Assembly: GCA_950295325.1 (NCBI GenBank)
Contig: OX485806.1
Coordinates: forward strand, 52,509,169 to 52,573,168
DNA length: 64,000 nucleotides
From: Polytrichum commune
Taxonomy: Eukaryota > Streptophyta > Polytrichopsida > Polytrichales > Polytrichaceae
Direction: 5' to 3'
Position 1 is the stretch's first letter. The number at the start of each line of letters is the position of its first letter. Made by a program: the position numbers and the translations under genes. The notes beneath the pieces are model-generated. The model made no database searches and was not told where the DNA came from. It worked only from the letters and a program-made list of their open reading frames with translations. Below are positions 48,901-59,512 of the stretch, piece after piece.

Positions 48901-50170
48901 CGATTAAGTTCGCACAACGAACAACTTACTTCTTTCACAGAAGGAAGATGACACAAATTTCCTGGACTTTTCTCAAGCCAGAAAGAGACACTTTGAATCA
49001 ACAAATTCTCAACGAACACAAGTACAATCGGATTCACTCTTCACACATAGAATTGGTAAAATAGCTTCACGCTGATATATTATGTAAAGTGAGATATACA
49101 CACAAAAGGGCTTCACACCCAAGCTTAGGAGCGCTGAAAAGTATGCACCCACATGAGACTCTCTTCTCGAGAAGACTCTCCTTTCCCCTCTCCTTCTTCT
49201 TCTCTATACCCCCTGAGCTAACTTCCTTGTCTCTTGGGGCCAGATTTCATGAGGCTCTTCGATTTGGTCACATGTCTATTGCCCTGCCCAAAAGACTCTT
49301 CCTCTTGGGATCTATTTCATATGAACTAAATGTTTCACCCTTAGCTCATTTCGGATAATTGGTCACTAATGACTTACTTTAACGTCCATTTCACATTCTG
49401 AGTGCCAATATGAATTCACATCCTATCAAAATTCTAAAATGACTATTCTGAGACCAAAAATTGTACCACAGTTGAACAGAAATTTAATCAATCCTACAAC
49501 CATTCTCAACTCCTAGTAGTGAATCTAACATTCCTCTAATCTATTAACTAATACTTAATCTATCCTATTAATTTCCTCAAGTTAACCCCCAATCACACGT
49601 GTCTATCTAGTAATTCTAAAGGGTCCCTCCACGTGAGAGAGATTGAAAGAGAGAGCTTAACTAACTACCTTCACTACAACTAATAACCCACCTACGTGGC
49701 TCGAGCTCTTAAGAGCTTGCTCTCTTGAGAGCGCTTGATGGAGAGAGAGGATAATGAGAGAGAAACCACCTTAAGTAGCAAAGAGGGAGAGAGGGAGAGA
49801 GGGAGAGAGAGGTGAGCATAGGGTGAGAGGATTAGCACCTCCAATCACAATCCCTTAACCTTCACCTCTAAAGTAGGGACTAATCCCCTTCCACCAAGCT
49901 TCCTTCTTCCTAAACTAACAAGGTGGATCCAAAAGTGGGCATTTAACCCGCGGAGCTCGCCTTGCCTCACCTTACCCCTTACTCACATAATCAAGGCATT
50001 TTCCTATTGAAATCAAACCTTGGAATAATCACACAACACCACTTAATGCCTAAAGTTAAATCCACACCACACTTCACTCTTTTTATGTTTTGTGAATAAT
50101 CATAATACCTCAAAGTCAAACTAAAATTGGTTTCGAAGAGTTAATCACCACATGTGGGCACCATTTGAAA
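45981..50170. mobile_element. larger relative of the LTR-like element at 7431-9300
   Basis: The left end, TGTGAGGCCAAACC, and the following 300 bases match 7431 onward. Near the right end, TTTTGTGAATAATCATAA and CACATGTGGGCACCATTT match 9218-9291. Between them the element is about 2.3 kb longer. It contains a GCTGCTTAGTAGCC repeat cluster (46490-46650) in the place of the GCCTAACTGCC cluster of the shorter copy, and a CCAGTAACCAGTAACC stretch (47360-47402). The 3' edge is blurred and no target duplication was found. No gag-pol frame. It could be one LTR of a dismantled element or a long non-autonomous relative. Confidence 0.6.
46110..46274 (-). CDS. short conserved antisense reading frame in LTR-like element (54 codons)
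   Basis: The frame runs from ATG 46272-46274 to TGA 46110-46112 and contains LRGCVAKAAGWTLEKAK. It aligns without gaps over its last 34 codons with the frame at 7563-7751, stop included. In the conserved core about ten differing codons are synonymous and only about three or four are not. The function is unknown. Conservation across two elements of quite different length argues that it is a real peptide or a C-terminal exon of an element protein. Confidence 0.45.
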   Translation of the reverse strand: MGNVVDPSNGKAKEVKINGARGMSLRGCVAKAAGWTLEKAKASFVQETSINKTS

Positions 50171-51030
50171 TTTCACTTATCAACTAAACCAAAGTTTTAT
50201 CTCAAATCTATTAATTTTGAATGTGAAAATGACAATTGGCATCATTATCAATTATTATAGTTGTTATGAACGGAATTAAGCATTCTCCATTCAACCAACA
50301 TTGGTAGACCAATTTGACCTGCCCTCAGACAACAACATGGCCACATATAAGAAAGGTTGGTAAGATAAAAAGATGCAGGGATGTAGGGTTTACGGTTTGC
50401 GGTTAGGGTTTACGGTTAGGGTTTGGGGGCAAGGTTTAGGGGTTTAGGGTTTGTGGAAGTTGTGTATGTGGTATTTGGGTTTAGGTTCTAGATTGTTACT
50501 AGGATACATTACACACACAAACAATATTGACTCCTCAAAAACCCTTGTAATTGCACTAACTTCATTCATCACAAACTCGTAGTTGATGCTTGGAAAATAG
50601 TCGACCACTCCAGAAATGCATTAGTTCAAGCTAATACCTATTGGAACTTGAATTGACATCCTATCGTATAGCAACTCTCCGCAATCTCATATTATGAATT
50701 CCTTTTTGCTTGTAATATTTATTTGAGGAACCATCGAACTAATTGAAAGATATCTAGCTCTTACATAAACTATATTTTAAAACACCATTTACATATCTTT
50801 GGGTGTGGATTCTACATTGACAGCCTAGGAAATGACATGCATTGTTTATTACGAATTAACTGAGCATACTTTTCTAAAATATGTTTACAAGGAATCCAAA
50901 TGTAAAGGTACTAAGGAAATTGAACGAGTAAAATTCATGTATTTGAACTAAGCTTTTCAAGTTAATGCCCTAAACGCGTCCATTACATATAAATATGTCA
51001 AAGCATGAGTATAACATGAAGGGTTACAAT
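50171..51030. other. gene-free stretch with telomere-like motifs
   Basis: At 50385-50460 degenerate TTTAGGG-type units alternate with TTTACGG variants (GGGTTTACGGTTAGGGTTTG and similar). The rest is AT-rich without genes. Confidence 0.6.
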
Positions 51031-51039
51031 ATACAATCA

Positions 51040-51130
51040 TCTCCCATCTCCCATCGCATCCCATCCCATCCCATCCCATCCCATCCCATCCCATCACCTC
51101 CCATACTATCCCATCCCATCTCCCTCCCAA
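51040..51130 (+). repeat. (CCCAT)n pentanucleotide microsatellite
   Basis: About a dozen CCCAT/CCCATCTC units, purest at 51059-51095. It lies just before a short GC-rich segment (51130-51250) that precedes a purine-rich minisatellite. Confidence 0.9.
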
Positions 51131-51299
51131 CCCTAGCCAGTGGAGTTGCGCCACGTGGCATGTGCTGGGAAACCCTAGCGGCGCACCTACCTCCCCGCGC
51201 CCCTTCCTCTTCTGCTCATTTGTCATTTCGAGGAGAGGATGAGGGGAGCGCTTAGAGAGTGAAGCTCTTGCTTTTTTTAGTCTTGAAGTTTTAAATTAA

Positions 51300-51620
51300 T
51301 TTTGTTGCAAGTTTTGAGAGATTGGGAAGCTTGAGTGTGAAAGCTTGAGAGTTTTACAAGCTTGAGAGTGAAAGCTTGTGAGATTCACAAGCTTGAGAGC
51401 TTCAGTAGGAAAGCTTGAGAGTTTAAGATTGAGAGCTTGAGGGTGACTTTTAGAAGCTCGAGAGTTTCAGATTGAGAGCTTGAGGGTGTGTTTTAGGAGC
51501 TTCAGAGTTTAAGGAAGCTTCAGTGTTGAAGCTTCAAAGTTTAGGGAAACTTCAAAGTTTAGGGAAGCTTGAGAGTTTAGGGTTTGCTTAAGAGTTCAAA
51601 AACTTAAGAGCTACAAGCTT
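51300..51620 (+). repeat. AAGCTTGAGAGT-type minisatellite
   Basis: Degenerate units of 10-20 bases built from GCTTGAGAGT, AAGCTTCAAAGTTTA and similar words fill about 300 bases. The purine bias is strong on the plus strand. No coding frame is maintained. Confidence 0.75.
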
Positions 51621-52085
51621 GTGAGTTTTCTGTACATGGGAGTATGCTAGGGTTTTTATATAAGCTCTGAAGGCTTGAGGTCTGCATTAGAGAGGTAACT
51701 GAGTGCATTTCAAAGGCAATTGAGTGTGCAGTTGTGAGGATTTCTGGGATTTTCAGAAAGAGAAGAAGCAGGGTTTAAAGTGTGCAGCATTTCAATGTAA
51801 TTAGCTATCCTTTCCAACTCCTCTCACATTCTGAAAATGTTGCTTCTTGAATTCAATTTGTTTTGTTACATGCAATGTGAATTATCACTTTCTTCTTCAT
51901 TATTCATTCTCAATCTCATTATGCATCTCAATTGCGTTCTCATTCAAGATTTGCATCATTCTGACCAAGATTTGCAGGCACGGCTGCAAGTAGAGTTGCT
52001 AATAAATGAGTCATATACATATCTAGACGTATTCTTATATATATGAATACGTATATGTACGGACAGGGGATCCCAAAACCATCAC

Positions 52086-52109
52086 ATTTACGAACGCTCG
52101 TTCGTAAAT
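52086..52109 (+). repeat. isolated 24-bp ACGAACG palindrome
   Basis: TTTACGAACGCTCGTTCGTAAA is the inner 22 bp here; the core ACGAACG, two variable bases and CGTTCGT are as in the array at 44003-44957. The surrounding sequence is unrelated to that array. It lies about 1.2 kb beyond the 3' end of copy B. Confidence 0.85.
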
Positions 52110-52507
52110 GGACAGGGGAAAGTTAGTATGCGAGCGGAGAGCGGAGAGCGGAAAGCGGAGAGCGAAGACCGAAGAGCGGAGAACTCAATTTGAGACATGA
52201 AATGAGAGAGAAATTGCACCTATAACCGCGGGATTGAGGGAAAAATGTTGAACTATTTTTAGAAACTTTGGAGAGTTATGGACTCTATAACCGTGGAAAT
52301 AAAGTAACATTTCCCTATTCATAAAGTTAATAGATTTTTGAAACATAGAAATATTAAAATAAAATACAAAATTAGGGCTTACATCACTATGACGTCACAA
52401 TTATAATTACCAAAATGGTGTACTATATTTTATATTACGGTAAATTAAATAATATTTACTATTTGAACGTGACACGAAGGAGGTTGGCGAAAAAAATTCT
52501 CCACATA

Positions 52508-52945
52508 CAGTCCACCCTCTATTACTGTTACACCTATAAGTGTTAACCATTTCCAAACGTTCACTTTATTCTACTCCCTACATATTGCACACTATAAATG
52601 TTAAACCTGTTAATTGTTAACAAAACGGTGTTCCCTTCTTTGTAAATTTGACTCTATAAATGTTAACGACTGAAATACATTCATAATTCACCCATGATTT
52701 GTAAACTTGATATTGAATAAAGTTTTGATTGGGTTTGCAATTTTGTGTATGATATTCTCTCACAATTACTCTTCACAATTGCTTATAGTTAGGACATGTT
52801 AAGATTTGCATATTGTTCAAAGAAGTAATTTTATAATTGTTAACTGTTAACACCTTTATACATGTAAAGTTCGATCCACTCCCGAGGGTTAACATTTATA
52901 GAGGGTGAACATTTGAGGGTGAACATTATAGATGGTGAACAAAAA
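52508..52945. mobile_element. possible MITE with CACCCTCTAT inverted ends
   Basis: CCACCCTCTATTACTGTTAC near the left edge is mirrored on the right by GTTAACATTTATAGAGGGTG. The words CTATAAATGTTAAC (left half, several copies) and GTTAACATTTATAG (right half) face each other. No exact target duplication was found, so the edges are approximate. Confidence 0.4.
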
Positions 52946-53284
52946 TGAAGAATGCAATGCGGGTAGTATGAATTGGAGTGTGTTGGGTGGTGTGCAACAA
53001 GTATTATTGAATACTTATGATTCAAGGAAACAAGGAGGAGGTGTGTGAGGCAACAACTTTTTATTGGAGTGGGTGGATGCTACATTGTTTTGTGACTAGC
53101 GGTTAAGATTGTGAGAAGATGGTGGACTAAATTCTCTTTGGAGTATGACGACCACCAAGTGAAGCGTGATTTGAGAACAACGAAAAGATGCATTCAATGA
53201 GATAATTGGAATATTGAAATCCACACAACACTTTATAAATCCAAATACCGATAAATCAAACCAACAAATCAATCAAACCCAAAA

Positions 53285-56200
53285 TCAATCAACCATGAGG
53301 TCGTCACTACTAGATTCCCTACTTCCAAAGATACTACCCTCATGGCCGCCCTCATCTGAAGTGGAATCTAAGCTATGGCACTCATTATCCACCTCCGCAG
53401 AATGCTCGAAGAAGTCTAAGGCACGGGGGTCATAACGTGGAGACGGGGAACTAGCTTCGGTAGGAGAAGGTTGTGCCGCTAGTACCATCGCCATATCATG
53501 GGCATAGATAGGCAATGTGAATCCCATGGTGGGAGTACCCAACACATCCGCTCCAACGCCAAGTCTGAAAAAAAACACGATAAATGTAAGAAAGAGGATG
53601 GAAAGTGTAAAAGCTGAATGGACAAAGAAAATAAGCGAAGAAGGTCATCATACTCACTTACTGCGAGGGCTCTGGCCTCGATCGCTTCAAGGCCGGCGGC
53701 CTCTTCTGCGTGCCTTGTGAAGCCTGCGTGGAAGCAACAACAATGGATGGAGCCTTCACCGTAGGCTGAACACTCTTAAGTGGCTTAAGGACACGGTTGA
53801 AGGTGTCCTCGTCCTCCTCAAGAGCAACGATATGGCGCCCAAGCTGCCTGCATGCATGGATAGAAGTCCCTGTTGCGGAGGAAAGGTTAGCAAAGGAAAA
53901 AAAAACAAACTTAGAAATTGAAAACTAGGATATGTTGGCAAGTGAATTAGGACATACCAACGCCTGCATTAATGTCCACCACAACCTGTCCAATGTCCGT
54001 AGTGGCCATGATCAAGGAGGACATGAAAGAAATATCTTTCTCCCGGGGACCACGCCAAGCTTTGGAGCCGTCCATGAGAGGAGTTGCGGTATAATTCATA
54101 ATCGCATCATCCATGTCGAGCTCAATGCCAAGAGCCTTGAGCTCATTGGCATCGCGAAGGCGAAATGACGAGTGCCGGGGCCGCTTATCAAGGTCAGATC
54201 CAATTGTTTTGGTGGCACGAACAAGTAGTACAACTTGGAAGAGGTTGGTGGTCTTGTCCTTATGCTTAGCTGAATGTAGGCGAAGACGGTTGACTCCCAG
54301 CCACTCCTTGAAGATCGTGAACCCAAAAGCAGCGAAGTGGTCTTCAATGCTCTCCCTGAAATCACCATTGTCATCTGGATGAAAGAGGAGGAGAGCTCCA
54401 TCGTCATGCAGGATCTCGTCCGCGAAATCGAAGAGTTCACCAATAAAATCGGAATCCAATGCATTCCAGGAAGGCACACTATAGGAAGGATCGGAGACAT
54501 TGGGTACCGGCAGGTTCTCCGGGAGGTCGGCAATGACAAGATCAGCCATGCCCACATCTGACCTCGCAACGCCTAGAGCTCTCCGCGGATAGGAGGGTGG
54601 AAGAGAAAGAATGAAGTTGGAAACATCCTGAAAATGACGACGTTGATGAAGAATAGAGGCATTCAAGATGCATTCTGAAACAACTAGAGGACGCCTAGCA
54701 GATGAAAGAACGGGCGGAGGAGGCGGCCTGGAAAGAGTAGGAACTTGACTAAGAGTTGCAGTGGATGCAACTGCCGCCTCAGGTGAAGCAGGGGGATCAT
54801 CCTCCACAGTCTTCAGCTTCCTCGCGCGCTTCTTTAGTGAAGACTCGTCTTGAGTCGCACGCTTCCTCCTCTTGGACTTCTGAGTGTTGGGCTCATCGAG
54901 AGTCGCAACAACCTCATCCGCCTCCGGAAGCTGACTCTCTAGAAGAACAACCTCATCGCTTTGAGAAGGTGGCTCTCCACCGGAGAGCCGAATCTTCAAG
55001 GCCGCCTCCTCATCCGGCTGCCACGTCCTCTTACACTCCAAGTACCAGCAACACTCGCGGAGATGCGGGAGGGAGAAGTTGCGCTTTTGAGCCGGGGAAA
55101 AAATGAAGGTGGGCGAAGAGGAATCCGACCATGCATCCAGAAATGGAGGAAGCTTCTTCAAAGCCTTCTTCTTGAAAAGCTCGTGCTTGATGTACCTTCA
55201 CAACCAAGGAGTGAGGCCAATAAGCAACTTAGAAAACAACTAGTTTGATATAAATGAGAACAAAAGATGGCCCAACTAACTTACCGGAAAATTAAGCGCT
55301 TGACAATGTTGTCAGCGCCTTTGACATCCTTCCACCACGTCCCCTTTCCATAGATATCTGACCCTGAGAAGTGACCAATGAACGCCTTATCCCAAAGGCA
55401 AATTCGCCACTTCTCCAAGTAATCCGGCAACGAATCAACTTCCACGTCTCCGTCAAGCCCACCCAATGCACTTAGTATATCCGGTAACTCCTTGACCGCA
55501 GCATCCTCTAGCTGTGAAGGAATTCAAGGCGAACATGAGAATTGGCACAAAATGAAGAATTGAAAGGGAAGCAAAGAAAATAGGATAGACGTACCCCTGC
55601 CCAGAACGCTGCTTTATTGAGCCAAGATTTCAAGTTGTCCTCGCTTGCAGGACTTTTGGGAAACCGGATAGCTTCACGATTGAAACTTCCACTGTTCCAC
55701 CACTTAAGCCAACGGGCTTTATACTCTGGCTCGACAGCGGCAGTGGCAATAAGTTGCAATTTCTCCAATGTCATCTCAATCTTTTGAGAATGGTGGGCGC
55801 TATAATGCCTAGTAATCTGAAACAAATGCAATCAAAATAGAAGGCCAAGTAAATTTTAGAATGTTTACTGAAAAAATGCTGCAAAGAATGCAAGCAATAC
55901 GAAAAGCATAATTCCAAATTGGATGACAAGGAAATTACCTCATCTAGGAACTGTTTTCCAAGGGCAGGGTTTGCGATCGACTGTTGTTTGTTGAACTTGT
56001 GCCCAAGTTCCTCAGACGTCTTCTTAATTACAGCGTCCAATACATCACTCAACCCCTTCCCTGACTGCTCATCTAGAGGCACTTCCTCCTTGAAGATTTG
56101 GGCCGCCTCATCTACCGCATCGGCTATCTCTTGCTGGACATGTATTCTAAATTGTTAGACCATGACTAAAAGTAATGAATGCGAAGTAGGAGCTTGATGA

Positions 56201-57228
56201 ATTTGGAGTGACTTACATTGAAAATGAAGGACACCATAAGATCCTGGGTCAGCGGGTACCAAGGGCTCTTGGGGCCTCTGCTCTTGCACGCTTGGAATTG
56301 CTCCTCGGTCAACAATGGCTGGTAGTAGCTAAGATCATACGAACCGTATTTTTGGATGCGGTGTAGAGTGTGAACAAGGCTAGTCTTAACGTGCGCAGTC
56401 TGGTTAGCCCTGTTGCGGTTGAGATAAATGGCATTAGATGAAAATAAAAAAATGAAGGAAAAAATGTTCAAAAAAATAACAAACTTACTTGTTTATGTCG
56501 TGCATTGCATTAAGGACGTCTCCACGCCCACCCGTTGTGTCGAGGATGACACATTCTGGGCAACCATGTTTCTCATACCAAAGTGCATCGTCCTTGTGAT
56601 CTGTTTCAATACACTCCTTCCACGCTAGCAAGCGGTGGTTACCATCATACACAAAGAACATGCATCCACTAAGGCTCATCAAGTACTTATCCGAGCGCAA
56701 AAAAAACTCAAACTTATCATTTTCTGCATTCCATAGCTCTCCCCATTCACGCTTGTCTTTGGCAGAAATGAATCGATTCTCTCCACTCTCATTTGCAGTA
56801 GACACATAAAAAGTGGCAGACCCAGCTCGGTATCCAAATTGAAATGCTGCCATGAGCTTTGTAACGTCGCTGCGGAGAGTTGGCCGAACCAATGGCATGT
56901 GAATCAACCTGCAGAGAGGGATTCTCATAGAGGACTTTTCGACCGGTTGTATCCTCATGCCCTCAACAACTGAAAAACTATCTTTTTTTAAATTGTGGCG
57001 AATCCGATACTCCATTACACGAACACCCACATCCGATTCTGGTGGTGAGCCGGTGAGTGTCATCCCGGGTGTCTGCGGTTCGCCACTACCAGGTGTAAGC
57101 CCAGTAGGTTCAGCACATGACAACGGAGACCCTTGCTCCATATGCTCCTCTACACTAAGGGATGACCCAGCACCAATGCGAACCCCAACATCCAATGACT
57201 CTCCATCCGCAACCATCTCAACAATCTC
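53285..57228 (-). CDS. ParB/sulfiredoxin-like plus beta-class amino-methyltransferase-like protein (copy B, intact)
   Basis: Eight exons (57228-56489, 56409-56217, 56133-55939, 55816-55595, 55511-55285, 55195-53958, 53869-53662, 53564-53285) have GT-AG introns and matching phases and join to 1101 codons with no stop before TGA 53285-53287. Residues counted from 57228: ParB-like motif FFVYDGNHRLLAW with DGNHR at 195-199; a central part of unknown fold (KARWLKWWNS); two basic NLS-like clusters (KSKRRKR near 632, KKRARKLK near 647); methyltransferase motif IV position DLVIADLPE (DLPE 749-752); NRLRLHSAK; then the SAM-site-like DINAGVG at 933-939, split by an intron, followed by GRHIVALEED; and an acidic Ser-rich tail. 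The order IV before I is that of beta-class DNA amino-methyltransferases. Known members have (D/N/S)PP(Y/F/W); DLPE departs from this, so activity is uncertain. Copy A (3681-10844) is a paralogue. An upstream first exon is missing from this span; see 61599-61898. Confidence 0.8.
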
Positions 57229-57299
57229 CTGAGAATCAATTACTTACCAACATAAGAACCAATAGAATGAACAATGCCACCCAATATTTACATGATAAT

Positions 57300-58440
57300 A
57301 CAACCAAACTCACCTCAGCCTCATTGGGAGCTTTCGGCCATCCACAAAATCCACCTACCTCTAACCTTAGCCTTCTTGTGAGCTTTCAGCTACCCCCAAA
57401 ATCCACCCGAAATCAGATTATATGCTAGCAAATATGCCATGTTTCTTTCAAATATAATCTGACCTCTAAATCCCCCCCTAGCTATCAATTCGAACCACAC
57501 TAAGAGCATCTAAACATGACTAAACCCTCACTAACGTGCACAATCCCCCAACTAATACCTGCCCGAATGAGCATCTGGCCTACCAAAAAGTCCAACAAAA
57601 ATCAAATTTTGGGTGCACATTTCTGCCCCTAGGGGACTGTCGGATCCGACAGTGCCCCTGGGCTTCCATATCATACCTCACAAGCTAAAGCCAGCCACAA
57701 ATATTCAGGTGCTAACAAACACATTTCAGACCCCTACCTCTAACCTTAGCCTCATTGGGAGCTTTCGGCCACCCACATAATCTACCATAATTCACATAAT
57801 ATGCTAGCAAATCTGCCCTGTTTCTCTCCACTATAATCTGACCTCTAGTTTGTGCCCCTCCTAGCTATCAAATCGAACCACATTAAGAGCATCCCAAACC
57901 CTTAAAGGCCAAACAAATTATAGAGCACCTCTAAATCCCCCCCTAGCTATCAATTCGAACCACACTAAGAGCATCTAAACATGACTAAACCCTCACTAAC
58001 GTGCATTAACCCCCAACTAATACCTGTCCAAATGAGCATCTGGCCTACCAAAAAGTCCAATAAAAATAAAAAATTCGGGTGCACATTTCTGCCCCAAGGG
58101 GACTGTCGGATCCGACAATGCCCCTAGCTCTCACCTCTAACCTCACAAGGACCATCCAGCCACCCTAAACCTCCACCCCCAGCTCTCACCCTAAACCTCC
58201 CGAAAATCAAAAGCGAGGTGCCCATATCTGTCAGTAGGGGTCTGTCGGATCCGACAGTGCCCCTAGCTCTCACCTCTAACCTCACAAGGACCATCCAGCC
58301 ACCCTAAACCTCCACCCCCCAGCTCTCACCCTAAACATCCCGAAAATAAAAAGCGAGGTGCCCATATCTGCCAATAGGAGTAGGGGTCTGTCGGATCCGA
58401 CAGTGCCCTTAACGCTCACCTCTAACCTTACTAAGGACGA
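57300..58440 (+). repeat. irregular satellite with TCGGATCCGA palindromes, about 430-465-bp higher-order unit
   Basis: Two long copies (57316 and 57746 onward) share GGGAGCTTTCGGCCA and CTAGCTATCAATTCGAACC-like text. Palindromes with core ACTGTCGGATCCGACAGT lie at about 57636, 58101, 58241 and 58387. Each is preceded by a CCCCTAGGGG-type word and followed by GCCCCTAG. The array is 5' of the first mapped exon of copy B and is presumably inside its first intron. Confidence 0.85.
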
Positions 58441-58465
58441 TGAAAAAGAAAGCAGAAGAAACGCA

Positions 58466-58572
58466 CCTTCACCTTCACCTTCACCTTCACCTTCACCTTC
58501 ACCTTCACCTTCACCTTCACCTTCACCTTCTCCTTCTCCTTCTCCTTCTCCTTCTCCTTCTCCTTCTCCTTC
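58466..58572 (+). repeat. (CACCTT)n/(CTCCTT)n hexanucleotide microsatellite
   Basis: About ten CACCTT units pass into about eight CTCCTT units, giving open Ser-Pro or Leu-His frames that I regard as spurious. It follows a satellite unit at the phrase GAAAAAGAAAGCAGAAGAA, the same phrase that precedes the microsatellite at 60983. Confidence 0.95.
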
Positions 58573-59045
58573 GTCTTTTTCTTTCTTTAAGGATGCCTAG
58601 TGGGTTTGAAGCAAGGGTTATGGGTTCGCCGCTCACATACTTCGCCGCTCCGCTCACACAGACTTCGCAGCCTAAAGACGCCGCTCACCCTCGGAGACTA
58701 GGAGGCACAAGACTAAGGCCATGAGCTATGCGTAGCTCATGGCGTGGTGATTCTAGAAAGCTGAAGAACACCTCAATCGGAGGTGTGAGCTAGGAGTTAT
58801 GGCCATTTGAGTGGGGCGCTGTCGCGGGACAGCGCCCTGGTCGAGCATTGCCTGGGAGTCATTCCCGGGACTGCCAAGGTTCAAACAGGCATAACGTCGT
58901 CAATACTTGCATGAATGGGTCAAGTGAGGGGTCCATCGGCATCTACGTGAAGCGTAGATGAAGATGGAGTGGTTGGTTGTTGGAATCAAAAATCATACAA
59001 GAAAGTTATGGTGGTCTGAAGCTGTTGGGGGCTTCTAGGCCCAGC
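58573..59045. other. gene-free spacer between microsatellite and shared repeat
   Basis: GC-richer unique sequence containing short hairpins, for example CATGAGCTATGCGTAGCTCATG (58720-58741). No coding frame recognised. Confidence 0.45.
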
Positions 59046-59510
59046 AGCTAAAGGAAAATGTCTACTTGGCCCCAACTCTTGGTAGAGAGACAACAGGTTG
59101 GTTGACGGTGGGGTAGGGGCCCCTCGTAGAGTCCTAGAGGCTTATATGGCTGAGGTGGTGTGGCCTCACCCACCCGAGGCCGAACGGCACGGCCTCATTG
59201 GGCTTTGGCCCATTGTGAGGCCATAGTTGCATAGTATGGTTCGGGTTGTTGTAGTGTTGCTCCGGCAACGCGATGATCAACATGGGATTGGACTTCCATC
59301 GATGGAAGTCCACATTTGGGAATGGGTTACCGATTAAGGGGTGAGTCCCGAAAGCAAAGTAGGAAGGTTGGTTCCCCTCCTATGAACTAACCGGTCCGGG
59401 TAGGAGGAGCTAACCATTAGCTTGGCGGTATGCGAAGGGTTAGTACTCGTAACCTATGCTAGAAATGCGAATTGGCAAGATTTTTAAGGGGACTAGCAAG
59501 GGTTGCGACA
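59046..59510 (+). repeat. dispersed repeat of about 465 bp, shared with 10843-11289
   Basis: It matches the block that truncates copy A throughout its length. A perfect 22-bp palindrome lies at 59290-59311 (inner 20 bp GACTTCCATCGATGGAAGTC), and a GTTGCTCCGGCAAC hairpin lies just before it. The right end (CTAGCAAGGGTTGCG) joins the satellite directly. Its presence at both ParB-methyltransferase loci may be chance or may mark it as part of the element. Confidence 0.75.
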
Positions 59511-59512
59511 AT

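Larger units (their letters stand above)
51621..53284. other. gene-free stretch 3' of copy B
   Basis: It contains GAGAGCGGA repeats (52131-52185), one isolated ACGAACG palindrome (52086) and an inverted-repeat element (52508-52945). The rest is AT-rich. Nothing resembles a gene until the stop codon of copy B at 53285. Confidence 0.5.

Noticed and set aside
50385-50460. Former telomere or chromosome fusion point
   Set aside because: Units are degenerate and cover only about 75 bases; too little to support a fusion.
58440-58724. Ser-Pro and Leu-His repeat frames
   Set aside because: They are produced by the hexanucleotide microsatellite and have no conserved flanks.
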